Below are positions 33,463 to 41,837 of a stretch of 64,000 bases of DNA, piece by piece; position 1 is the first letter of the stretch; each line of letters opens with the position of its first letter. Made by a program: the position numbers and the translations under genes. The DNA lies in the NCBI RefSeq assembly GCF_009767585.1, contig NZ_WSNW01000001.1:3308041-3372040 (forward strand). The letters run 5' to 3'. The notes beneath the pieces are model-generated. The model had not been told where the DNA came from, did no database searches, and saw nothing but the letters and a program-made list of their open reading frames with translations. The DNA is from Coprobacillus cateniformis. GTDB lineage: Bacteria > Bacillota_I > Bacilli_A > Erysipelotrichales > Coprobacillaceae.

Positions 33463-33717
33463 ATGAAAAAAGTACCTTTAAGAAAATGTGTGGCAACTGG
33501 TGAACAATTGCCAAAAAAAGAATTAATTCGCGTTGTTAAAAATAAAGAGGGTCAAGTTTTTGTTGATCCTACTGGAAAAATGAATGGTAGAGGAGCTTAT
33601 CTGAAAAAAAGTCTTGAAGCTATTGAAATAGCACAAAAGAAAGCTATTTTGAAGCGTTCATTAGAAATTGATATTCCTAATGAGATATATGAGGAATTAA
33701 AGTCTTATGTTAAATAG
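33463..33717 (+). CDS. ylxR: YlxR family RNA-binding protein
   Basis: An 84-residue DUF448/YlxR protein (also linked to RNase P modulation in other work). It starts MKKVPLRKCVATGEQLPKKE, the family signature RxCvatg, and contains GRGAYL. ATG 33463 follows GAGGTGA (33451-33457); an upstream in-frame GTG at 33454 lies inside that site. It sits between nusA and ylxQ, as in Bacillus. Confidence 0.93.
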   Translation: MKKVPLRKCVATGEQLPKKELIRVVKNKEGQVFVDPTGKMNGRGAYLKKSLEAIEIAQKKAILKRSLEIDIPNEIYEELKSYVK

Positions 33718-34009
33718 TGATGTTTTTTCTTTATTAGGTCTTGCTGCGCGAGCAAGAAAAATTTGTTCAGGTGATGTCTTGCTTAAAGATATTCGTTCAA
33801 AAAGTGTTTCACTTGTTATTATAGCTGAAAATGCAAGTGATAATTCAAAGAAAAAATGGAGTGATAAATGTACTTATTATAAGATTGATTATCGTATAAT
33901 AGGTACAAGTGATGAATTGTCTCATGCAGTTGGAAAAGATAACCGAGTTGCTGTGGGAATAAAAGATAAAGGTTTTGCAGATAAAATCAAATCAAAGTTA
34001 GGAGGTTGA
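33707..34009 (+). CDS. ylxQ: L7Ae/YlxQ family ribosomal-type protein
   Basis: A 100-residue L7Ae-fold RNA-binding protein expected to bind kink-turns, although the Bacillus YlxQ role is not settled. LLGLAARARKICSGDVLL and SLVIIAENASDNSKKK are typical. It overlaps ylxR by 11 bp and has only a distant GAGG, so translational coupling is likely. Confidence 0.9.
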   Translation: MLNSDVFSLLGLAARARKICSGDVLLKDIRSKSVSLVIIAENASDNSKKKWSDKCTYYKIDYRIIGTSDELSHAVGKDNRVAVGIKDKGFADKIKSKLGG

Positions 34010-34013
34010 TATT

Positions 34014-35870
34014 ATGGCAAAAAAGAATACTTCAACAAAAAAGAGAGGTAATCAGCATAAAAAGAAATTGATTTCTAATATTCCAAATAAAGCCAAAGAA
34101 GAAAAGAAAATTATTGGTGATGGAATTGTGGAATATGAGGAAGGGATTACTGTTGGAGAGTTAGCAGAAAAGATTGGACAAACACCTGCTAATGTTATTA
34201 AAGTTTTATTTGTGTTAGGAACAATGGTGACTATTAATTCATCTTTAGATGATGAACAAGTAGAATTGATTTGTCTTGAATATGGTTATGAAACAAAAAA
34301 GAAAGTTGTTGTCAGTGAAATTAACTTCGAAGAGATTGAGATTGTTGATGATGAAGCTGATTTAACAAGTCGTCCGCCAGTTGTGACAATTATGGGACAT
34401 GTTGACCATGGAAAAACAACATTATTAGATTCAATTAGAAAATCTAAAGTTGTTGATGGTGAATTTGGTGGAATCACGCAGCATATTGGTGCATATCAAG
34501 TAGATGTGAATGGGAAAAAAGTAACTTTCTTGGATACACCAGGGCATGAGGCATTTACAGCTATGCGTGCACGTGGGGCACAGGTTACTGATATTGTTAT
34601 CATTGTTGTAGCAGCTGATGATGGTGTTATGCCACAAACAAAGGAAGCTGTTGATCATGCTTTGGCCGCAAGAGTACCAATCGTTGTCGCTGTCAATAAA
34701 ATTGATAAAGAAGGTGCTGATCCTGAACGTATCAAGGGTGAAATGAGTGAAATTGGATTAATGCCAGAAGAGTGGGGTGGAGAGACAATTTATTGTAATA
34801 TCTCTGCTAAGCAAGGAACTGGTATTGATGAATTATTAGAAACATTAACTGTTGTTGCAGAATTGGCAGATTTGAAAGCAAATCCAAAACGTTATGCATA
34901 TGGGACAGTTGTTGAGGGTAGACTTGATAAGGGACGTGGACCAGTTGCAACTTTATTAGTTGAAAATGGGACATTAAGATCAGGTGATCCTATTGTTGTA
35001 GGAACAGCATTTGGGCGTGTTCGTCAAATGTTAAGTGACAATGGAAGAGAGATCAAACATGCTGGTCCATCTACACCTGTTGAAATTACTGGGTTAAATG
35101 AAGTTCCTGTTGCAGGTGATAAGTTTATGGCTTTTGAAACTGAAAAAATGGCACGCCATGTTGGGGAAGAAAGACAAAAAGTAAAACAGGTTAAAGATCG
35201 TGGTATGAATTCAGCGATGAGTTTAGATGATTTATTTAATCAAATTAAAGAAGGACAAGTTGCTGATTTGAATATTATTGTTAAAGCTGATGTGAATGGA
35301 ACTGCTGAAGCAGTCAAAGGATCATTGGAGAAGATTGATATTGATGGAGCAAGAGTCAATGTTATTCGATCTACAGTTGGTGCTATCAGTGAATCTGATG
35401 TTTTATTAGCAAGTGCTTCAAAAGCTATTATTTATGGTTTCAATGTCCGTCCAGATGCAAATGTAAGACGTAAGGCTGATGAAGAGGGCGTTCAAATTAG
35501 GTTGCATAACATTATTTATAAAATGGTTGAAGAAATTGAAGCAGCTATGAAAGGAATGTTAGCTCCTGAGTTTGAAGAAGTTGTAACTGGACAAGCAGAA
35601 ATCAGACAAGTTATCAAGGTATCAAAAGTTGGGAATATTGCTGGATGTTATGTAACTGATGGTTATATTCGTAAAGACTGCGGTATTCGTTTAATTCGTG
35701 ATGGTGTGGTTATTTATGAAGGTAAATTAGCTTCTCTTAAACGTTTTAAAGATGATGCAAAAGAAGTTGCAACTGGATATGAATGTGGTATGACAATTGA
35801 AAATTACAATGATATTAAAGAAGGCGATATTATTGAAGGTTATATCATGGAAGAAGTTGAAAGAAAATAG
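34014..35870 (+). CDS. infB: Translation initiation factor IF-2
   Basis: GTPase delivering fMet-tRNA to the 30S subunit. A short basic N-terminus is followed by the IF2-N-like helix bundle, the G domain (GHVDHGKTT near 129, DTPGHEAF, NKIDK), domains II and III, and the C-terminal fMet-tRNA-binding domain (VGNIAGCYVTDG). At 618 residues it is a compact form lacking the long N-terminal extension of Bacillus or E. coli IF-2. AGGAGGT precedes ATG. Confidence 0.98.
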   Translation: MAKKNTSTKKRGNQHKKKLISNIPNKAKEEKKIIGDGIVEYEEGITVGELAEKIGQTPANVIKVLFVLGTMVTINSSLDDEQVELICLEYGYETKKKVVVSEINFEEIEIVDDEADLTSRPPVVTIMGHVDHGKTTLLDSIRKSKVVDGEFGGITQHIGAYQVDVNGKKVTFLDTPGHEAFTAMRARGAQVTDIVIIVVAADDGVMPQTKEAVDHALAARVPIVVAVNKIDKEGADPERIKGEMSEIGLMPEEWGGETIYCNISAKQGTGIDELLETLTVVAELADLKANPKRYAYGTVVEGRLDKGRGPVATLLVENGTLRSGDPIVVGTAFGRVRQMLSDNGREIKHAGPSTPVEITGLNEVPVAGDKFMAFETEKMARHVGEERQKVKQVKDRGMNSAMSLDDLFNQIKEGQVADLNIIVKADVNGTAEAVKGSLEKIDIDGARVNVIRSTVGAISESDVLLASASKAIIYGFNVRPDANVRRKADEEGVQIRLHNIIYKMVEEIEAAMKGMLAPEFEEVVTGQAEIRQVIKVSKVGNIAGCYVTDGYIRKDCGIRLIRDGVVIYEGKLASLKRFKDDAKEVATGYECGMTIENYNDIKEGDIIEGYIMEEVERK

Positions 35871-35883
35871 GAGTTGATTTCTA

Positions 35884-36228
35884 GTGGTATTAAAAAAAGA
35901 GAAAATGAATAATATTATTCAAAGGGAACTTTCTACTATTTTACAAACTGAAGTAAAAGATCCATCAATTGGCTTTTGTACAATTACTGGTGTTGATACA
36001 ACAGCTGATTTATCAATTTCTAAAATCTATGTTTCATTCTTAAATAAAAATACTAAGAAAAGCATGGAGGCTTTAGAAAGATCTAAAGGGTTTATTCGTT
36101 CGTTATTAGCTAAGCGTTTGACAATTCGCAAATGCCCTGAACTTCATTTTGTTTTAGATACATCTTTGGAGTATGGAAATAAAATTGATAATATTATTGA
36201 GGAATTGAATGAGAAAGGTGAGTCGTAG
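35884..36228 (+). CDS. rbfA: Ribosome-binding factor A
   Basis: A 114-residue KH-like protein that acts in 16S rRNA 5' maturation and 30S cold adaptation. Visible are MNNIIQRELSTILQTEVKDP, ITGVDTTADLSISKIYVSFL and PELHFVLDTSLEYGNKID. GTG 35884 follows TAGGAG. It ends the operon with a terminator; the usual truB and ribF are not next to it. Confidence 0.95.
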   Translation: MVLKKEKMNNIIQRELSTILQTEVKDPSIGFCTITGVDTTADLSISKIYVSFLNKNTKKSMEALERSKGFIRSLLAKRLTIRKCPELHFVLDTSLEYGNKIDNIIEELNEKGES

Positions 36229-36243
36229 GCTTGCCTTTTTTTA
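36214..36243 (+). terminator. Intrinsic terminator after rbfA
   Basis: AAAGGTGAG (36214-36222) pairs with CTTGCCTTT (36230-36238) with two wobbles, then a T run. Confidence 0.75.
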
Positions 36244-36247
36244 TAAT

Positions 36248-36275
36248 ATACTATGTGAAATAATTGACATAGTAT
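36248..36275. promoter_or_regulatory. Perfect inverted repeat overlapping the SDR promoter
   Basis: ATACTATGT (36248-36256) and ACATAGTAT (36267-36275) are perfect 9-bp arms 10 bp apart. The right arm overlaps the -35 TTGACA, so this looks like a repressor operator. The cognate regulator is not in the window. Confidence 0.5.
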
Positions 36276-36292
36276 AATAATGAGTATAAAAT
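36264..36292 (+). promoter_or_regulatory. Sigma-A promoter of the SDR gene
   Basis: A perfect TTGACA (36264-36269) and TAAAAT (36287-36292) are 17 bp apart, a strong consensus promoter. Confidence 0.75.
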
Positions 36293-36327
36293 ATAAAAGA
36301 CAATACAGAAAGAAGGAAAAAGAAAAT

Positions 36328-37074
36328 ATGTTATTAGAAGGAAAAATTGCAGTTGTCACTGGAGGAACAAGAGGAATTGGCTATGCAACAGTAAAAGCTT
36401 TTTTAGAGCAAGGAGCAAAGGTAGCGCTTTTTGGGTCAAGAGAAGAAACTGTCAAAATAGCTTTAGAAAAATTGAATGAAGAGAATGCTGATTATCCTGT
36501 CATAGGGCTGCACCCTAATTTGATGGATCCCCAAGAAGTGAAATCAGCGTTTCAAACAGTTGTTGATGAATTTGGGCGTATTGATATTCTTGTCAATAAT
36601 GCTGGTATTTCACAAAGAGATAAAATATTTGATTATAATATTGAAGATTTTGAGATGATTATGAATTTGAATGTTAATGCTGTTTTTATATGTTCAAAAG
36701 AAGCAGCTTCTTTGATGAAGAATCAAGGTGGCGGAGTTATCTTGAATACAAGTTCTATGGTCTCTTTATATGGACAACCAGCTGGCGCAGGTTACCCAAC
36801 ATCAAAATTCGCAGTTAATGGGATGACAAAATCATTAGCACGAGAATTGGGAAAAGATCATATTCGAGTGAATGCTGTGGCTCCTGGTGTTATCAAAACA
36901 GATATGGTTGCTGCTTTACCAGATGAGGTTATCCAACCAATTATTAATACAATTCCACTAAGAAGAGTTGGAGAACCAGAAGATGTTGCGAATGCTTTTG
37001 TGTTTTTAGCGAGTGATATGGCTAGTTATATTACAGGTGTTATTTTGTCAGTTGATGGTGCAACAATGTCGTAA
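36328..37074 (+). CDS. Short-chain dehydrogenase/reductase (FabG-like)
   Basis: A 248-residue classical SDR with a Rossmann fold. The cofactor motif TGGTRGIG suggests NADP(H), helped by the following basic residues. NNAG, catalytic Ser in NTSSMVS, YPTSK for Tyr-x-x-x-Lys, and the C-terminal ITGVILSVDGATMS are present. It resembles 3-oxoacyl-ACP reductase but is outside any fatty-acid cluster, so sugar-alcohol or other keto substrates are possible. ATG 36328 is preferred over a 16-residue in-frame extension. It is monocistronic with a strong, apparently operator-controlled promoter. Confidence 0.88.
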   Translation: MLLEGKIAVVTGGTRGIGYATVKAFLEQGAKVALFGSREETVKIALEKLNEENADYPVIGLHPNLMDPQEVKSAFQTVVDEFGRIDILVNNAGISQRDKIFDYNIEDFEMIMNLNVNAVFICSKEAASLMKNQGGGVILNTSSMVSLYGQPAGAGYPTSKFAVNGMTKSLARELGKDHIRVNAVAPGVIKTDMVAALPDEVIQPIINTIPLRRVGEPEDVANAFVFLASDMASYITGVILSVDGATMS

Positions 37075-37080
37075 GAATTG

Positions 37081-37103
37081 GGTATACTTTTGTATACCTT
37101 TTT
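37081..37103 (+). terminator. Intrinsic terminator after the SDR gene
   Basis: GGTATAC (37081-37087) pairs with GTATACC (37092-37098) around TTTT, then five Ts. Confidence 0.85.
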
Positions 37104-37116
37104 CTGTGTATTTTAT

Positions 37117-37144
37117 TTGAAGATATGAAGAGAAGTGGTATAAT
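37117..37144 (+). promoter_or_regulatory. Sigma-A promoter of nagA
   Basis: TTGAAG (37117-37122) and TATAAT (37139-37144) are 16 bp apart, with an extended TGG before the -10. Confidence 0.65.
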
Positions 37145-37164
37145 ATAACAAGGAGGACAAAATT

Positions 37165-38295
37165 ATGAAAAAATGTATTGTGAACGGGAAAGTTATTCTA
37201 CATGATGAAATTGTAGAAAAAAATATTTTTATTGAAAATGATAAAATAGTGGAAATAAGTCAGCGTCAGCCTTGCGATGAAGAAGTGATTGATGCTCATG
37301 GATTATATGTTGCGCCTGGATTTATTGATGTCCATACACATGGTCGTGCTGGAAGTGATACAATGTATCCAACTTTTGAGGATTTAAATACGATTTCAAA
37401 GGCTGCTTTAAAAACTGGTGTTACAACATTGTTGCCAACAACTATGACTATGCCTGCTGTAGATATTGCAAAAGCAGTAGAAAATCTTGCTATAAATAAA
37501 AATAAAGTTGAAGGTGCTCAGATATTAGGGACTCATCTTGAGGGACCTTTCTTCAATAAAATTTATAAAGGTGCTCAACCAGAAGAATGTATGATTCTTC
37601 CAACTGTTGAAAATTATTTATCTTTTGTAAAAGAACATCAAGATATAGTTAGAAAAATTTCAATTGCACCAGAATTAGAACATTCAATAGAATTAATTAC
37701 TTATTTAAATGATAAGAACACAGTTGTATCTTTGGGACATACAAATGCAACATATGAAGAGGCTCAGGTGGCTATTGATGCAGGAGCAACTTCTGGAACA
37801 CATACTTTTAATGCTATGACACCATTGACACATAGAGCACCTGGCGTTGTTGGTGCTATTATGGTGAATGATAGTGTTTATGCAGAACTTATCTTGGATG
37901 GTATTCATGTTAATTTTGCTGCAGCACAAGCTTTATTGCGTGCAAAAGGTAAAGATAAAGTGATTTTAATCACAGATTCAATAGAAGCTGCTGGATTACC
38001 TGATGGAACATATAAGCTTGGAACACAACCAGTATATGTTAAAAATGGTGAAGCAAGATTGGCTAATGGGGCATTAGCGGGAAGTATTGCTAATATGAAT
38101 GATTGTGTGAGAAATGCTTTTGAGCATCTTGGGTTGACTTTAAATGAGGCTGTGAATTTAGCTAGTTATAATCCGGCACAAAGTTTAGGAGAACCATTAT
38201 TAGGTGAAATTAAAGAAGGTAAGTTTGCTGATATTATTTTCTTTGATGATCGTATTAACATCCAAAAGACAATGATAAAAGGTGAAATGAAATAG
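37165..38295 (+). CDS. nagA: N-acetylglucosamine-6-phosphate deacetylase
   Basis: Amidohydrolase converting GlcNAc-6-P to GlcN-6-P, used in amino-sugar catabolism and wall recycling. Metal and catalytic residues are in DVHTHGRAG, HLEGPFF, SLGHTNA, HTFNAMTPLTHRAPG and LITDSIEAAG. The C-terminus (LNEAVNLASYNPAQSLG) is typical. The 376-residue length is normal. nagB is not adjacent; an epimerase-like gene follows 12 bp later, probably in the same transcript. Confidence 0.95.
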   Translation: MKKCIVNGKVILHDEIVEKNIFIENDKIVEISQRQPCDEEVIDAHGLYVAPGFIDVHTHGRAGSDTMYPTFEDLNTISKAALKTGVTTLLPTTMTMPAVDIAKAVENLAINKNKVEGAQILGTHLEGPFFNKIYKGAQPEECMILPTVENYLSFVKEHQDIVRKISIAPELEHSIELITYLNDKNTVVSLGHTNATYEEAQVAIDAGATSGTHTFNAMTPLTHRAPGVVGAIMVNDSVYAELILDGIHVNFAAAQALLRAKGKDKVILITDSIEAAGLPDGTYKLGTQPVYVKNGEARLANGALAGSIANMNDCVRNAFEHLGLTLNEAVNLASYNPAQSLGEPLLGEIKEGKFADIIFFDDRINIQKTMIKGEMK

Positions 38296-38307
38296 GAGAA
38301 TTTATTT

Positions 38308-39186
38308 ATGACAATTTTGAAAAATGATTTGTTGGAAGTAGAATTAAATGCTAAAGGTGCAGAGATAATTAAAATTGTTGGTCAAAAGGACAATATGAAT
38401 TATATGTGGAGAAGAGATCCTGTCCAATGGGCAAATAGTGCACCTATCTTATTTCCAATTGTTGGTGCTATTAATAATAATGAATGCCGTATAGATGGAA
38501 AAACCTATACAATGACGCAACATGGTTTTGCAAGGCATAATGAGTTTATGACACATCAGTTGTCAGATACGTGTGTAGAATTTGAATTGACTCCTAATGA
38601 AGATATTTTAAAACAGTATCCTTATTTATTTGATTTGAAGGTAATTTATACACTAAATCAAAATCAGCTAGAATGTCATTGCATTGTTAGGAACACAGAT
38701 TCAAAAACAATTTATTTTCAAATTGGTGGACATCCAGCTTTTGCTTGTCCATTTATGGAAAATGAGTCAAGCAATGAATACTATATAGAATTTGAAAAAG
38801 ATGAAACTTTAGATCAAAAAATCATTAATGTAGAAGAGCGTGGTATGTCTCATGAAACGAAACAACTCTTTGATCATGAAAGAAGATTTTTTATAAGACA
38901 AGCTCTTTTTAATAACGATGCAGTTGTTGTTAAAAATTTTCAATCGAAATGGGTTGCATTAAAGTCTATTCATCATCAAAAATCAATTAAATTTTATATG
39001 GAGAATTTTGAACACTTAGGAATTTGGGCTGCTAAACATGTAGGTGGTTTAATTGCTATTGAGCCTTGGGTTGGACATAATGATTATGTTGGATTTACAG
39101 GAGAATTTAAAGAAAAAGAAAGTATCGTTGCGCTTCCACAAAATCAGGAGTTCGAGTGTAAATTTACTGTAGAAATCAACCAATAG
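38308..39186 (+). CDS. Aldose 1-epimerase family protein (LacX-like)
   Basis: A 292-residue galactose-mutarotase-fold protein. It resembles the LacX/YeaD branch rather than GalM itself: NYMWRRDPVQWANSAPILFPIVG, MTQHGFARHNEF, and GGHPAFACPF with a conserved His. The probable role is anomer conversion or binding of a phosphorylated sugar. It is cotranscribed with nagA, suggesting an amino-sugar substrate (inference). Confidence 0.83.
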   Translation: MTILKNDLLEVELNAKGAEIIKIVGQKDNMNYMWRRDPVQWANSAPILFPIVGAINNNECRIDGKTYTMTQHGFARHNEFMTHQLSDTCVEFELTPNEDILKQYPYLFDLKVIYTLNQNQLECHCIVRNTDSKTIYFQIGGHPAFACPFMENESSNEYYIEFEKDETLDQKIINVEERGMSHETKQLFDHERRFFIRQALFNNDAVVVKNFQSKWVALKSIHHQKSIKFYMENFEHLGIWAAKHVGGLIAIEPWVGHNDYVGFTGEFKEKESIVALPQNQEFECKFTVEINQ

Positions 39187-39224
39187 TGACAAAAAACTTA
39201 ATTATGATTTGATATCATAGTTTT

Positions 39225-39392
39225 ATGAAGATAAAAATAATTGAAAAAACACATGAATTAGATTTAGAAGATGCAGTTAATGATTTTATTGAGAAGGAAA
39301 ATCCGACAATTCATAAAATTCATTATCAAGTTTCTATGACCTCTCACAATGGTGAACTGGAATACAGTTTTAGTTGTCTCATTGAATATTAA
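39225..39392 (+). CDS. Cse60-like small protein
   Basis: A 55-residue acidic protein starting MKIKIIEKTHELDLEDAVND and ending YSFSCLIEY. The layout (MKIKxxE, then LExxVNxFI, a strand, then YSFSxLI) recalls the Cse60 family of short Bacillus proteins known from sporulation and competence mutants. No Shine-Dalgarno sequence precedes the ATG. The TATCAT 7 bases upstream could be a -10 of a leaderless transcript, but there is no matching -35. Function unknown; family call moderately sure. Confidence 0.55.
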   Translation: MKIKIIEKTHELDLEDAVNDFIEKENPTIHKIHYQVSMTSHNGELEYSFSCLIEY

Positions 39393-39429
39393 TGATGATT
39401 TTTGCCATACTAACAATGGAGGTGAAATC

Positions 39430-39579
39430 ATGGCTAAAGATGTAAAATGTACTGTAGAAAGTTGTAAATATAATTGTGATGGGTGTTGTGATGCAAGTTG
39501 TATTATGGTTGATAATTGTCATTGTCAACATGCAAAAGATGTTGCTGAAACAGCTTGTGACACATTTGAATTAAAATAG
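39430..39579 (+). CDS. DUF1540-like small Cys-rich protein
   Basis: A 49-residue protein with ten Cys/His candidates for metal binding: KCTVESCKYNCDGCCDASCI, then CHC and a final CDTF. The opening C-x-V-x-x-C-x-Y-N and closing C-x-T-F are typical of DUF1540 domains, thought to bind zinc. GGAGGTGA precedes ATG 39430. A strong terminator follows. The role is unknown. Confidence 0.8.
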   Translation: MAKDVKCTVESCKYNCDGCCDASCIMVDNCHCQHAKDVAETACDTFELK

Positions 39580-39602
39580 AAAAGGCTATTATAGCCTTTT
39601 TT
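39580..39602 (+). terminator. Intrinsic terminator after the DUF1540 gene
   Basis: AAAAGGCTA (39580-39588) pairs with TAGCCTTTT (39592-39600), loop TTA, followed by Ts. Confidence 0.85.
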
Positions 39603-39616
39603 CATTATGAAAAAGA

Positions 39617-39625
39617 TGTTATAAT
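39617..39625 (+). promoter_or_regulatory. Extended -10 promoter of lipoprotein-rsuA genes
   Basis: TGT directly precedes TATAAT (39620-39625). The -35 zone is only T-rich. Confidence 0.5.
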
Positions 39626-39640
39626 GGACAAGGTGATATT

Positions 39641-40114
39641 ATGAGAAAGACCATACTTTTATTGTTGTTTCTTGTTTTTTGTTCTGCATGTGCAGCATCA
39701 ACACAAGAAGATAAACAATTTGAATTATATAACCAATTAAAAAAAGAGTTGATTGTTCGTGAAGATATGGATAAGGATATTCCTTGTCGTATTTCTGTGA
39801 TTTTTAATCCTTTAGATAATGAATATCGTTATGATATTGTTATTGATCAAGTTCAGGAAAATATGTATGATATTATGGCAGTTGCTTATGCTCATGAGGA
39901 TGATCAACAAATCTGTCCTACTATTGGGATATTTGATGAAGATACATATAGTTTAAAGGTTAATTACATAAATAAATCTGAGGGTTTTTATAAAGGGATA
40001 CAATTATCTGGGAAATGTTCTCAGAAACAAACAATTAAGCTCTATTTACGTTATTTTACAGATGAGAAAAGAGAGAAAAGTGTTGAAAAATATATTGAGG
40101 TTAACGAAGAATGA
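39641..40114 (+). CDS. Putative lipoprotein of unknown function
   Basis: A 157-residue protein with a lipoprotein-type signal (MRKTILLLLFLVFCSAC); the likely lipidated Cys is 17, though the -3 residue is Cys rather than Leu. The mature part is a small mixed-fold domain with repeated strands (CRISVIFNPLDNEYRYDIVI, IKLYLRYFTDEKR). I do not recognise the family. It overlaps the pseudouridine synthase gene by 4 bp, so it is expressed with a translation-related operon. Confidence 0.65.
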   Translation: MRKTILLLLFLVFCSACAASTQEDKQFELYNQLKKELIVREDMDKDIPCRISVIFNPLDNEYRYDIVIDQVQENMYDIMAVAYAHEDDQQICPTIGIFDEDTYSLKVNYINKSEGFYKGIQLSGKCSQKQTIKLYLRYFTDEKREKSVEKYIEVNEE

Positions 40115-40815
40115 GATTAGATAAGTTATTAGCCCATAGTGGTTTTGGAACAAGAAAAGAAGTTAAGGACTTTATCAAAAAAGGAATTGTCACAGTTAAT
40201 GGAGAGATTGCTGAAAAAGATAAAATGCAAGTTGACCCACAAACTGATGAAGTCTGTGTCAATGGCGAAGTCATTACATATGAGGAATTTGTTTACTATA
40301 TGCTCAATAAGCCTGCTGGCTATGTAAGTGCAACAGAAGACAATCTTTACCCAACTGTTGTTGATTTAATTGATGATTATTATCGAGATGATTTATTTCC
40401 AGTAGGAAGGTTAGATGTTGATACGGAGGGATTATTGTTGATAAGCAATGATGGTGTGTTGGCACATCAGTTATTATCACCGAAAAAACATTGTCCAAAA
40501 GTTTATTATGCAAAAATTAATGGAATTGTTACAAATCAGGATGTAGAAGCTTTTTTTAATGGAATAACTATAGATGACTATCAATGTCAAAGTGCTGAAT
40601 TAAAGATTCTTAGTACAAGTGCTACAACAAGTGAAATTGAAGTCACTATCTATGAAGGGAAATTTCATCAGGTGAAAAAAATGTTTATAGCAGTAGGAAA
40701 AGAAGTGACATATTTAAAGAGAATTCGAATGAAAGATCTGTGTTTAGACAATTCTTTACAGCTCGGAGAATATCGTCATTTAACTGATGAAGAATTAGAT
40801 AGATTAAAGGTATAA
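40111..40815 (+). CDS. rsuA: RsuA/RluB-family rRNA pseudouridine synthase
   Basis: A 234-residue synthase. The N-terminal S4 RNA-binding domain (MRLDKLLAHSGFGTRKEVKD) is followed by the catalytic domain, with the Asp nucleophile in GRLDVDTEGLLL and MLNKPAGYVSATED before it. Length and the two-domain form fit RsuA (U516 of 16S rRNA). RluB/RluE cannot be ruled out from sequence alone. It is translationally coupled to the lipoprotein gene. Confidence 0.88.
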   Translation: MRLDKLLAHSGFGTRKEVKDFIKKGIVTVNGEIAEKDKMQVDPQTDEVCVNGEVITYEEFVYYMLNKPAGYVSATEDNLYPTVVDLIDDYYRDDLFPVGRLDVDTEGLLLISNDGVLAHQLLSPKKHCPKVYYAKINGIVTNQDVEAFFNGITIDDYQCQSAELKILSTSATTSEIEVTIYEGKFHQVKKMFIAVGKEVTYLKRIRMKDLCLDNSLQLGEYRHLTDEELDRLKV

Positions 40816-40850
40816 ATTGTGATACAATAATATAAAAATTGGAGGAAAAT

Positions 40851-41501
40851 ATGCGTTTAAGAAATAACCCTAAAGCAAATGAGATTTTAGAAAATCACAA
40901 AGATGTTGTTGTGTTAAATACAAAAGAACACAAAGGTCATTGGAGAAATATCTTTGATAATGATAATCCTATATTTATTGAAATAGGTATGGGAAAAGGT
41001 GATTTTATTATAGAAAATGCCAAACAATATCCTAATATTAATTTTATTGGAGTTGAGAAATTTCCAAGTGTCATAGTAGGAGCACTTAAGAAGTATGATG
41101 ATTCATCATATGATTTAAAAAATCTAAGATTTATGAAAGAAGATGCATTATTTTTAAATGAAGTCTTTGCAGATAATGAAATTAGTCGTATATACTTAAA
41201 TTTCAGTGATCCTTGGCCTAAGAAAAAACATGCCAAGAGAAGGCTAACTTCTCATACATTTTTGCCAATATATCAAAAATTATTGAAGCCAGATGGAGAG
41301 TTAATATTAAAGACAGATAATCGAATATTGTTTGAATTTTCTTTAATATCGTTTCAACAATTTCACATGGATTTTCATGATATTTGCTTGGATTTGCATC
41401 ACAGTGATGGATATGAAGATAACATTCAGACAGAATATGAAAGAAAGTTTTCACCATTTGGACCTATTTATAGAATTGTAACAACATTTAAAGGAGAGTA
41501 A
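40851..41501 (+). CDS. trmB: tRNA (guanine-N7-)-methyltransferase
   Basis: SAM-dependent enzyme making m7G46 in tRNA, 216 residues. The SAM site is IFIEIGMGKGDFI, and NFIGVEKFPSVIV, NFSDPWPKKKHAKRRLT and the C-terminal TEYERKF are diagnostic. ATG 40851 follows GGAGGA; a four-residue in-frame extension upstream is not needed. It leads a string with a thioredoxin and ytpR, as in Bacillus. Confidence 0.96.
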   Translation: MRLRNNPKANEILENHKDVVVLNTKEHKGHWRNIFDNDNPIFIEIGMGKGDFIIENAKQYPNINFIGVEKFPSVIVGALKKYDDSSYDLKNLRFMKEDALFLNEVFADNEISRIYLNFSDPWPKKKHAKRRLTSHTFLPIYQKLLKPDGELILKTDNRILFEFSLISFQQFHMDFHDICLDLHHSDGYEDNIQTEYERKFSPFGPIYRIVTTFKGE

Positions 41502-41503
41502 CT

Positions 41504-41827
41504 ATGAATAACTTGTTAGAATTAAGTGATTTAGAATCATATGATAAGGCCACACAAGGAAAAGCTATAATGGTTTTTTCAACAACTTGGTGTCCGGATT
41601 GTCATTTTTTAAAAACTTTTATTGATAAATTAGTGGAAGAAAATAGGGATTGGACATTTTATTACATAGATAGAGATAAAATGGTTGACTTATGCATTGA
41701 TTTAGATATTATGGGAATTCCATCTTTTATTGCTTATAAAGATGGTCTGGAAGTTTCGCGTTTCGTTAATAAATTGAGAAAAACACAATCTGATATACAA
41801 GCATTTATTGATGCAATAGAAGAATAG
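41504..41827 (+). CDS. Thioredoxin-family protein (YtpP-like)
   Basis: A 107-residue thioredoxin fold with active site WCPDC (Cys30, Cys33) and the cis-Pro loop GIPSF. CPDC is unlike the CGPC of general thioredoxin and matches the YtpP group, which in Bacillus lies just before ytpQ-ytpR. It is probably a cytosolic thiol reductase. It lies 2 bp after trmB. Confidence 0.88.
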   Translation: MNNLLELSDLESYDKATQGKAIMVFSTTWCPDCHFLKTFIDKLVEENRDWTFYYIDRDKMVDLCIDLDIMGIPSFIAYKDGLEVSRFVNKLRKTQSDIQAFIDAIEE

Positions 41828-41837
41828 GTGGGATAAA

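Noticed and set aside
33315..33503. 62-codon + strand frame rich in Met and Ile
   Set aside because: A frame-shifted reading of the nusA Asp/Tyr repeat tail, extending into ylxR.
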